In this document: positions 1-6,050 of the stretch, piece after piece | How the letters are laid out: each line of letters opens with the position of its first letter | Numbering within the stretch: the stretch's first letter is position 1 | Assembly (NCBI GenBank): GCA_945868195.1 | Contig: CAMBLP010000106.1 | Span: forward strand, 1 to 7,286 | Reading direction: 5' to 3' | DNA from: Bordetella parapertussis | Lineage (GTDB): Bacteria > Pseudomonadota > Gammaproteobacteria > Burkholderiales > Burkholderiaceae_B | Length of the DNA: 7,286 nt | Position numbers and translations under genes: made by a program | The notes under the pieces: generated by a model | What the model was told of the DNA's origin: nothing | Database searches by the model: none | Seen by the model: the letters and a program-made list of their open reading frames with translations, nothing else

Positions 1-1581
1 TGGTCGGCGAGCCAGGGTCACTTTGTTGTGCGTGCGTATACAGCCAAGTTGCTGGGCATGGAGATCGGCAACTTAGTAGTTCACCCCGCCGAGATTGGTG
101 GCGGCTTCGGCGGAAAAACGGTGGTCTATGTCGAACCGATCGCTGTGGCACTTTCGCGCAAGACTGGCCACCCAGTCAAAATCATGATGAGCCGTGAGGA
201 TGTGTTCAAGGCGACGGGGCCGACCTCCGGTGGATCAATGACCATCAAGATCGGCGTCAAAAAAGACGGTACGCTCGTGGCTGCCGATGGCGTATTTAAG
301 CTTCAGGCGGGTGCCTTTCCGGGCTCTCCCGTGATGAATGCTGCCATGTGCGCGTTTGCGCCTTACATCATTCCTAATGTTCGCTCAGTGGGTTTTGATG
401 TGGTGAGTAATCGTCCAAAATCTGCGGCGTATCGCGCGCCAGGTTCACCCATCTCAGCTTTTGGCGTGGAAAGCGTATTGGATATTTTGGCCCAAAAGAT
501 CGGCATGGATCCTCTGAAGCTGCGTTTAAAAAATGCAGTCAAAGCCGGTTCACCAACAGCCTATGGACCCAAACATTCTCATGATGGCTTCGCCGAGACG
601 ATTCAGGCCTTGCTTGACCACCCGGAGTACAACAAACCCTTAGGCAAAAACCAGGGTCGTGGTGTGGCCTCTGGTTTCTGGTTCAACGGTGGTGGCGAAT
701 CGACTGCGTCGATCCACATCAACGAGGACGGCACTGTCGTGTTAGCGACAGGCAGTATGGACGTGGGTGGTTCGCGTGCTTCGATGGCCTTGATGGCTGC
801 TGAGACATTAGGCGTGCCGTATGCGTCTGTGCGCTCAACAGTGGCAGATACCGCCTCGATTGGTTACAACCATGTCACAGGTGGTTCGCGCGTGACATTT
901 GCGACAGGTCTTGCAGTGGTTGAAGCTTGCAACAAAATTATCGAGCAGTTGCGACTGCGTGCCTCCATTATGTGGGATGTCGATGTGAAAGGCGTTGTCT
1001 GGGAAGATGGTTTTGCCAAGCCTGCTGATAAGAGTGTGGGCGAGTTTGAGCCCTTGTCTCTCAAAGCCATTGCGGCCAAGCGCGCCGTCACTGGTGGGCC
1101 GATCGTGACCGAAGCGGCTGTCAACGCTGGCGGCCAGGCGCCAGGCTTTTCGACACAGTTTTGCGATGTCGAAGTTGATCCGGAAACAGGTTCGGTCAAA
1201 ATCTTGCGCTTTGTTGCCGCCCAAGACGTGGGTCGCGCCATTCATCCTAAGTACTGCGAAGGCCAAATCCATGGTGGCGTGGTGCAGGGGATCGGTTGGG
1301 CACTGAATGAAGAATACATCTACGACAAACAGGGTCGTCTAGCGAACGCGGGTTTCCTTGATTATCGTATTCCTGTTGCCTCAGACCTGCCGATGATTGA
1401 AGCGATTCTGGTTGAGGTACCCAATCCGAATCACCCTTATGGCGTCAAAGGTGTTGGCGAAGCAAATATCGTACCTCCCATGGCTGCGATTGCGAATGCG
1501 ATTCAGCAAGCAACAGGTAAGCGTCTGACTGAGTTGCCGATGGCACCTCACAAAGTGCTCGCGGCGATTGATGCAGTCTAA
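1..1581 (+). CDS. Molybdopterin-binding (CoxL/XDH-type) hydroxylase large subunit, 5'-truncated by the window edge
   Basis: Catalytic subunit of a xanthine dehydrogenase/aldehyde oxidase-family molybdenum hydroxylase, which hydroxylates a carbon centre using water and passes electrons to FeS and FAD partners encoded elsewhere. The frame is open from base 1, and 526 residues are visible; the family is usually about 750-800 residues, so roughly 230-260 N-terminal residues are missing. Seen, numbered from the first visible codon: WSASQ at 1-5, the cofactor motif GGGFGGK at 33-39, AYRAPGSP at 143-150, the glycine-rich GSMDVGGSRAS at 251-261, GQIHGGVVQGIG at 421-432 and GVKGVGEAN at 481-489, whose Glu487 (codon 1459-1461) is the conserved catalytic base. 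The residue after GGGFGGK is Thr, where xanthine dehydrogenase has its purine-binding Glu, and the AYRCSFR loop of CO dehydrogenase is absent. It is therefore probably neither enzyme. It is first of three visible co-directional genes; the substrate is unknown. Confidence 0.93.
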   Translation, partial: WSASQGHFVVRAYTAKLLGMEIGNLVVHPAEIGGGFGGKTVVYVEPIAVALSRKTGHPVKIMMSREDVFKATGPTSGGSMTIKIGVKKDGTLVAADGVFKLQAGAFPGSPVMNAAMCAFAPYIIPNVRSVGFDVVSNRPKSAAYRAPGSPISAFGVESVLDILAQKIGMDPLKLRLKNAVKAGSPTAYGPKHSHDGFAETIQALLDHPEYNKPLGKNQGRGVASGFWFNGGGESTASIHINEDGTVVLATGSMDVGGSRASMALMAAETLGVPYASVRSTVADTASIGYNHVTGGSRVTFATGLAVVEACNKIIEQLRLRASIMWDVDVKGVVWEDGFAKPADKSVGEFEPLSLKAIAAKRAVTGGPIVTEAAVNAGGQAPGFSTQFCDVEVDPETGSVKILRFVAAQDVGRAIHPKYCEGQIHGGVVQGIGWALNEEYIYDKQGRLANAGFLDYRIPVASDLPMIEAILVEVPNPNHPYGVKGVGEANIVPPMAAIANAIQQATGKRLTELPMAPHKVLAAIDAV

Positions 1582-1606
1582 GACCGAGGTTCAAGCTTAG
1601 ATTCAC

Positions 1607-1888
1607 GTGGAAATCGACACGCAAGCCGTAGCGCCTCAAACCGTCCGGGTCATGTTGACCGGCGGTTTTAGTCGGCGCTATACCGATGGTGTACGTGAGT
1701 TTGAAATTACAGCAAGAACAGTCCGTGGCGTGATTAGTGCCATGGACCGTCTTTATCCCGGGCTAGGTGAACACCTCGAAGAGGAAACATCACTGGCCGT
1801 CAATGGTGTCATCCACGAAGTGGTTTATACGCAGATTATTCCTGCAGATGCCGAAGTATTTTTCATTCCTCGTATCGAGGGCGGTTAA
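1607..1888 (+). CDS. MoaD/ThiS-family ubiquitin-like protein (putative sulfur carrier)
   Basis: A 93-residue beta-grasp protein of the MoaD/ThiS type. Family members carry sulfur as a C-terminal thiocarboxylate, for molybdopterin, thiamin or other sulfur transfers. Seen: a first strand VRVMLTGG at 13-20, a helix around 38-54 (TVRGVISAMDRLYPGLG), the LAVNG turn at 63-67, and the ending EVFFIPRIEGG with the terminal Gly92-Gly93 needed for activation by an E1-like enzyme. The start is GTG at 1607. An in-frame stop at 1598-1600 excludes starts upstream of it, and the next Met (1652) would cut into the first strand. A possible ribosome site, GAGGT at 1586-1590, is rather far away. The gene lies 25 bases after the hydroxylase and 6 bases before the hydratase, so all three are probably co-transcribed. 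It may be a dedicated carrier for the hydroxylase cofactor, but some MoaD-like proteins have other roles; no partner E1 or MoaE is in the window. Confidence 0.82.
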   Translation: MEIDTQAVAPQTVRVMLTGGFSRRYTDGVREFEITARTVRGVISAMDRLYPGLGEHLEEETSLAVNGVIHEVVYTQIIPADAEVFFIPRIEGG

Positions 1889-1894
1889 CTTTCC

Positions 1895-2707
1895 ATGAAT
1901 GTAGACAAAATCAATCAGGCCGTGGCCCAACTGCTACCTGCCTGGCAAACACACGCGCGTCTTGAGGGCTTGGCACCTCAGTGTCGCCCAACGAGTCGTA
2001 CCGAGGGCTATCAGATTCAACGCGCCTTATTCGAGGCTTCAGGTGAACCTGCGCTCGGATGGAAGATCGCTGCGACGAGTGTTGCGGGTCAGCAGCATAT
2101 TGGCGTGAGTGGACCGCTGGCAGGGCGCCTGTCCGCTTCTCGTTGTTTGGCGGATAACAGCGAGTTACCCCTCGCGCACAACTACATGCACGTGATTGAG
2201 GCAGAGTTCGCCTTTTTAATGGGACGTGATGTGGGTCGTGAGCTTGCCTCGGGCGCAGGGCGCCAGGATGCGGCGTTGACGATGTCGCAGGTGTTGGATT
2301 GTGTCGCTGGGCTGCACATTGCGATCGAGGTGCCTAATTCTCGTTATGTTGATTTTGTTGGAGCCGGCGAGGCACAACTGATCGCTGATTTTGCCTGTGC
2401 TTGTTATGTGGTGTTGGGGCCTCGTGCGCCTGAGCAATGGCGTCAGTCTGACCTCAGCCAACACGCGGTGAGCGTTCGCCGAGGTAACGAGACTGTCGCG
2501 ACGGGTACGGGAGCGAATGTACTGGGCGATCCCCGCATAGGCTTGACCTGGCTTGCCAATGAATTGCTATCGCAAGGAGAGCAACTCAAAGCTGGCGAGG
2601 TGGTGATGACAGGCACCTGCGTGGTGCCGGTTCCCGTTGCGGCGGGAGATGCGATGACGGCGGATTTTGGTGCGTTTGGTCAGGTGCGAGCACGCTTCAA
2701 AGACTAG
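1895..2707 (+). CDS. 2-keto-4-pentenoate hydratase / 2-oxo-acid decarboxylase family protein (MhpD-like, FAH superfamily)
   Basis: A 270-residue cytoplasmic enzyme of the MhpD/DmpH/DmpE group. These metal-dependent enzymes hydrate 2-oxopent-4-enoate-type acids, or decarboxylate 4-oxalocrotonate-type acids, in meta-cleavage pathways. The length is normal for the family (about 260-270). Seen: GWKIAATS at 55-62; the metal-binding pair Glu102 and Glu104 in VIEAEFAFLMGRD; a third acidic ligand, Glu145, in AIEVPNSRY; VVMTGT at 236-241; and PVPVAAGD at 245-252, near the C-terminal edge of the active site. All expected acidic ligands are present, so it is probably active. The ATG lies 6 bases after the preceding stop; the only purine-rich stretch, GAGGGCGG at 1877-1884, sits further upstream than usual, so coupling to the MoaD-like gene is likely. 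It is the last gene before a terminator. Sequence alone does not separate hydratase from decarboxylase, or define the ring-derived substrate. Confidence 0.88.
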   Translation: MNVDKINQAVAQLLPAWQTHARLEGLAPQCRPTSRTEGYQIQRALFEASGEPALGWKIAATSVAGQQHIGVSGPLAGRLSASRCLADNSELPLAHNYMHVIEAEFAFLMGRDVGRELASGAGRQDAALTMSQVLDCVAGLHIAIEVPNSRYVDFVGAGEAQLIADFACACYVVLGPRAPEQWRQSDLSQHAVSVRRGNETVATGTGANVLGDPRIGLTWLANELLSQGEQLKAGEVVMTGTCVVPVPVAAGDAMTADFGAFGQVRARFKD

Positions 2708-2733
2708 AGCCGTTACGCCGTTCGACTTTCGAC

Positions 2734-2764
2734 AGACCTCAAGCTCAATACTCGAGGTCTTTTT
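2734..2764 (+). terminator. Rho-independent terminator of the hydroxylase operon
   Basis: A perfect 7-base-pair inverted repeat, AGACCTC (2734-2740) and GAGGTCT (2754-2760), encloses a 13-base loop. A run of five T (2760-2764) begins at the last stem base. It lies 27 bases after the hydratase stop and 5 bases beyond the stop of the convergent amidohydrolase. The T run follows the stem only when read rightward, so it mainly serves the plus-strand operon. Leftward transcripts would form the same stem without a U tract, so any effect on them would be weaker. Confidence 0.8.
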
Positions 2765-2768
2765 ACAT

Positions 2769-4493
2769 TTAGGCCGCAATAGGCGATTTTTGTGCGCCCC
2801 GGATGAGTTTGCCTGGTAGCTTTCCAGTCGCCGCGCCATTCTGGTAGGTGACCACGCCCGACACGATGGTGGCACGGAAGCCCTCGGCAGCCTGCCCCAA
2901 GCGTCTGCCACCAGCGGGCAGGTCGTAGACGATGGTGGGCGCGTGTAGCTTGAGCCCCTCAAAATCAATGATGTTGATGTCCGCTTTGAAACCGGGACGC
3001 AAGATGCCACGGTCATCCAGTCCAACGGTTGCGGCGGTGTCTTGCGATTGCCACTTCACCAAGAGCTCGAGTGGAATCTTCTCGCCACGGCTACGATCGC
3101 GCGCCCAGTGTGTCAGCAGATAGGTCGGAAAACTTGCATCGCAGATATAGCCATAATGCGCACCGCCATCGCTCAGGCCTGGCACGGTATCGCGATCCAT
3201 CAGCATTTCACGCAACACTTCGTGGTCGCGATCTGCATAGTTGTAGAGCGGGCGATAAAGCATGGCCGTGCCATCGTTTTCCAGCAAATAGTCATACGCA
3301 AAGGTGGTGGGATCCACGCCCGCGCGTTGTGCGCGTGCCGCGATACTATCCTCTGGCTTGGGCTCGTAGTCTGGCGGATCGCCGAGCGGATAGAGGTTGT
3401 CAAAGTTTGCCACGCGGCGCTTGTACATCGCTTCGCTGTGTTCCTCGGACAAAATTTTGGCGCGCACCTCTGGATCGCGTAGTTTTTTCAGACGCTCCTC
3501 GGGACTCAAATCGCGCAAGGCTTCAAAGCTGGGCAGTTGCGTAAAAGGGCAAAGTGAAAGCGCAAAACTCAGAATCAAGGCGACCGGACGGGCACCAACC
3601 TGAGCCTTCATTTTTAAACCTGCATCGGTGGCGGCATGCATATGCTCCATCACACGACGCCAGCGATCGGGTAAATGCTCGTGTTGGAGTAGCGTGAGAG
3701 AAAGTGGACGACCAGACGTTTCGACAATACGACGCAGCATGGCGAACTCTTCATCCACATCATCAAAGTCGGTCACCAATTGCAACACACCAAGACCGGC
3801 CTCGCCGAGCCCTTTTGCAATCGCAGTGAGCTCGCCTTCAGCAGCACCCAGCGAAGGCGTAGGACTACCATCACTACTACGATGCAAAATGGTTCTGGAG
3901 GTGGTGAAACCTAACGCACCGGCCTTGATGGCTTCGACAGCCAGTGCGGTCATTTGAGCGCGATCTGCCTCGGTCGAGGGCTCACGCTTAGCACCCCGAT
4001 CGCCCATGACATTGATGCGTATAGGTGCATGACCGACTTGCGTCGCCACGTCGATATCAAACTGTCGAGCCTCTAGCGCATCGAGATACTCTGGAAATGT
4101 ATTCCAGTTCCAAGGTAGGCCTTCTTGCAGCACCACACCGGGAATGTCCTCGACACCTTCCATGAGCTTCATGGTGATCTCGCGATCTTCTGGTTTGCAG
4201 GGGGCGAAACCCACTCCACAGTTTCCCATGACAACGGTGGTCACACCAAGCTGCGAAGAGGAGCCAACCTTGTTGCTCCAAGTCACTTGGCCGTCATAGT
4301 GGGTGTGGATATCCACAAACCCAGGCGTCACGAGCAGCCCCTTGGCATCGATTTCCTGATCAGCGGAACCGGTGACTTGACCGACTTCTTTGATCAGACC
4401 ATCGACGATTTTGATATCACCAACAAAAGGCTTTGCGCCTGTGCCATCGACGATCGTACCGTGACGAATAATGAGGGAGCCAGTGTGTGCCAT
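2769..4493 (-). CDS. Amidohydrolase, N-acyl-D-amino-acid deacylase-like
   Basis: A 574-residue metal-dependent hydrolase of the amidohydrolase superfamily, D-aminoacylase branch, predicted to split an amide or cyclic amide bond in the cytoplasm. Seen: an N-terminal beta-sandwich strand with IIRHGTIVDGTG at 8-19; the barrel signature GFVDIHTHYDGQ at 58-69, with His63 and His65; MGNCGVGFAP at 89-98, with Cys92 exactly 27 residues after His65 as in D-aminoacylases; GLSDGGAH at 439-446, with Asp442; and the C-terminal GILRPGFKADINIID at 496-510, returning to the sandwich. The two barrel His ligands that usually follow in this family (the THxR and SHxK regions) are not evident: the regions read QLVTDFDD at 238-245 and SLTLLQHEH at 265-273. 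This resembles a divergent subfamily rather than decay, since the frame is intact and the rest is well conserved. No clear ribosome site precedes the ATG. It has its own likely promoter. The substrate is not established. Confidence 0.87.
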   Translation of the reverse strand: MAHTGSLIIRHGTIVDGTGAKPFVGDIKIVDGLIKEVGQVTGSADQEIDAKGLLVTPGFVDIHTHYDGQVTWSNKVGSSSQLGVTTVVMGNCGVGFAPCKPEDREITMKLMEGVEDIPGVVLQEGLPWNWNTFPEYLDALEARQFDIDVATQVGHAPIRINVMGDRGAKREPSTEADRAQMTALAVEAIKAGALGFTTSRTILHRSSDGSPTPSLGAAEGELTAIAKGLGEAGLGVLQLVTDFDDVDEEFAMLRRIVETSGRPLSLTLLQHEHLPDRWRRVMEHMHAATDAGLKMKAQVGARPVALILSFALSLCPFTQLPSFEALRDLSPEERLKKLRDPEVRAKILSEEHSEAMYKRRVANFDNLYPLGDPPDYEPKPEDSIAARAQRAGVDPTTFAYDYLLENDGTAMLYRPLYNYADRDHEVLREMLMDRDTVPGLSDGGAHYGYICDASFPTYLLTHWARDRSRGEKIPLELLVKWQSQDTAATVGLDDRGILRPGFKADINIIDFEGLKLHAPTIVYDLPAGGRRLGQAAEGFRATIVSGVVTYQNGAATGKLPGKLIRGAQKSPIAA

Positions 4494-4508
4494 GAGAGTC
4501 AGTATGCG

Positions 4509-4544
4509 GTGTGATGAGACAAGTCTTAGTTGTACTCACCACAC
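4509..4544 (-). promoter_or_regulatory. Inverted repeat over the amidohydrolase promoter (operator or leader hairpin)
   Basis: Read leftward, GTGTGGTGAG (4544-4535) is followed by CTCATCACAC (4518-4509), ten-base arms that match at nine positions. The odd pair is G-T, so in minus-strand RNA all ten pair. Immediately inside, ACAA (4533-4530) pairs with TTGT (4522-4519) after a single unpaired base at 4534, leaving a 7-base loop. The dyad straddles the -10 element and the expected start of transcription. It could be a repressor operator, or a hairpin in read-through RNA from the peptidase gene. There is no U run after it, so it is not a typical terminator. Confidence 0.55.
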
Positions 4545-4557
4545 GCAGACGTGTCAA
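4529..4557 (-). promoter_or_regulatory. Sigma70-type promoter for the amidohydrolase gene
   Basis: Read leftward, a perfect -35 hexamer TTGACA (4557-4552) is followed after exactly 17 bases by TACAAC (4534-4529), which matches four of six bases of TATAAT, including the key second-position A. Transcription would begin near 4522, giving a leader of about 29 bases before the ATG at 4493. It lies in the 73-base gap between the peptidase and amidohydrolase genes, so the amidohydrolase can be expressed independently of glcB and the peptidase. A small palindrome, ACACG-CAGA-CGTGT at 4541-4554, overlaps the spacer and the -35. Confidence 0.6.
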
Positions 4558-4566
4558 GCTTGCCGC

Positions 4567-6033
4567 TTATTGCTCTGGGACTTGAGCGATGACTTGTGCC
4601 ACGGCAGCTGTGAGTTTCTTAGCATAGGGCACATGCAGAAACTCATTGGGACCGTGTGCGTTGGACTGAGGTCCAAGCACGCCGCACACCATCATTTGCG
4701 CTTTGGGAAAACCGGTGCTGAGCAGCTTCATGAGCGGGATCGTGCCGCCTTGGCCGATATAGCCGACAGGCGCTTGAAAGTGCGCTTGACTGGCGCTGTT
4801 GAGCGCTTGTTCAAACCAGGGCGCGGTACTTGGCGCATTCCAGCCACTTGAGGTGCTTTCTGAATGGAAGGTGACCTTGGCCTGATAAGGGGCATTGTCC
4901 TCAAGCAATGTTTTGAGTTCCGCTACAGCCGCCGCCGCATCGATCAGTGGAGGCAGTCTCAAGCTGAGTTTAAAGGCGGTGTAGGGGCGTAGCACGTTGC
5001 CGGCATCTTTGAGTGCCGGAAAGCCTTCGGCTCCCGTCACACTCAAGGTGGGTTTCCAGGTGCGACGAATGAGCGCTTCGACTGGGTCGAGTGTCGTGGG
5101 AAGGGCGACTAAACTTGAGCCACCACAATCGTGATGCGCCCAAGGAAAGCGCTTGTAGATGGCGTCGCCTAGGATGCCCGCTGTTGCTTGCGCTTGAACC
5201 AGACGTTCGGTCGGGATCTCGCAGTGAAAGCTTTTGGGTAACAGTCGTCCCGTCTCGCTGTCTTCGAGGCGGTCCAGCACATGGCGCATGATGCGAAAGC
5301 TCGAAGGGACCAGGCCAGAGGCATCGCCTGAATGCACACCCTCAGTCAGAATTTCGACCTTGAGAACACCCGCAGCCATACCGCGCAAACTGGTCGTCAA
5401 CCAGAGTTGGTCGTAATTGCCCGCGCCGCTGTCCAAACAAATCACCAGACCAACGTCACCCAACCGCGTTTTCAAGACATCGATATAGGGGAGTAAATCA
5501 GGCGAGCCGCTTTCCTCGCAGGTTTCAATCAAGCCAACGATGCGCGGATGTGCAACCTGTTGTTCTTTGAGTGCTTGAATGGACGTCACCGCCGCATAGG
5601 CTGCATAGCCATCATCCGCACCGCCGCGGCCATAGAGCTTGCCATCGAGATATTTTGGAGTCCAAGGGCCCAGGCCATTGCGCCAGCCATCAAACTCCGG
5701 TTGTTTGTCCAGATGGCCATACATCAAGACCGTTTGACTATTCGCACTTTGCGCGCGCGTAGCGGCCACCTCGAAAAAGAGAACAGGAGTACGGCCGGGC
5801 AGTCGAATAATTTCCAGCTTGAGACCAGCAACTTTTTGTGCCTCGATCCAAGCCGCAGTCCGTTCGATCACTTTGTCCAAATAGCCCGCTTGCGCCCAAT
5901 TGGCATCAAAGGCGGGAGATTTAGCCGGGATTTCGATGTAGTCGCTCAGTTGGCCAACTAGATCGTCATCCCAGGCTTGAGAGACCGAGGACAGGACTTG
6001 CGCGGTATCGAGCATGGGGACGGGAGCGTTCAT
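4567..6033 (-). CDS. M20-family metallopeptidase (carnosinase/ArgE/DapE-like)
   Basis: A 488-residue di-zinc exopeptidase of the M20 family, probably a cytoplasmic dipeptidase or N-acyl-amino-acid hydrolase. All catalytic elements are present: YGHLDKQP with His107 and Asp109, GRGGADDG with bridging Asp140, ETCEESGS with general base Glu173 and ligand Glu174, CLDSG with Asp201, GVHSGDASG with His234 in the start of the dimerisation lid, and SNAHGPNE with the last metal ligand His460. The length of nearly 490 residues fits the carnosinase-like group better than the roughly 380-410 residue ArgE, DapE or allantoate amidohydrolase groups. The start is taken as the ATG at 6033-6031, which overlaps the glcB stop (TAATG) and has AAGG (6044-6041) seven bases upstream. 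A longer in-frame start at 6060 would lie inside glcB and lacks support. Probably translated by coupling with glcB. The exact substrate cannot be read from the sequence. Confidence 0.92.
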   Translation of the reverse strand: MNAPVPMLDTAQVLSSVSQAWDDDLVGQLSDYIEIPAKSPAFDANWAQAGYLDKVIERTAAWIEAQKVAGLKLEIIRLPGRTPVLFFEVAATRAQSANSQTVLMYGHLDKQPEFDGWRNGLGPWTPKYLDGKLYGRGGADDGYAAYAAVTSIQALKEQQVAHPRIVGLIETCEESGSPDLLPYIDVLKTRLGDVGLVICLDSGAGNYDQLWLTTSLRGMAAGVLKVEILTEGVHSGDASGLVPSSFRIMRHVLDRLEDSETGRLLPKSFHCEIPTERLVQAQATAGILGDAIYKRFPWAHHDCGGSSLVALPTTLDPVEALIRRTWKPTLSVTGAEGFPALKDAGNVLRPYTAFKLSLRLPPLIDAAAAVAELKTLLEDNAPYQAKVTFHSESTSSGWNAPSTAPWFEQALNSASQAHFQAPVGYIGQGGTIPLMKLLSTGFPKAQMMVCGVLGPQSNAHGPNEFLHVPYAKKLTAAVAQVIAQVPEQ

Positions 6034-6050
6034 TATTTTGCCTTGACCTT
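6031..6050 (-). promoter_or_regulatory. Overlapping stop/start and ribosome site coupling glcB to the peptidase gene
   Basis: Read leftward, two AAGG copies (6050-6047 and 6044-6041) precede TAATG, in which the glcB stop TAA (6035-6033) shares its last base with the peptidase ATG (6033-6031). The nearer AAGG is seven bases from the ATG, an optimal distance. This supports the 488-residue start and indicates translational coupling, with ribosomes that finish GlcB re-initiating on the peptidase gene. Confidence 0.75.

Noticed and set aside
835..1272. Leftward open frame of 145 codons.
   Set aside because: It lies wholly inside the conserved hydroxylase gene, has no recognisable domain and reads as a shadow of the coding strand.
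1..1581. Form I CO dehydrogenase large subunit (CoxL).
   Set aside because: The diagnostic AYRCSFR active-site loop is replaced by AYRAPGSP, and the sequence after GGGFGGK differs from that of CoxL.
2734..2764. Regulatory palindrome at the convergent junction.
   Set aside because: The stem followed directly by a T run, just after a stop codon and between converging genes, is explained by transcription termination.
3029..3544. Rightward open frames of 171 and 146 codons (3029-3544, 3042-3482).
   Set aside because: They are antisense to the well-conserved amidohydrolase, overlap each other in different frames and have low-complexity, Arg- and Ala-rich products.
5548..5961. Rightward open frame of 137 codons.
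   Set aside because: It is antisense to the N-terminal catalytic half of the M20 peptidase and has no domain-like pattern.
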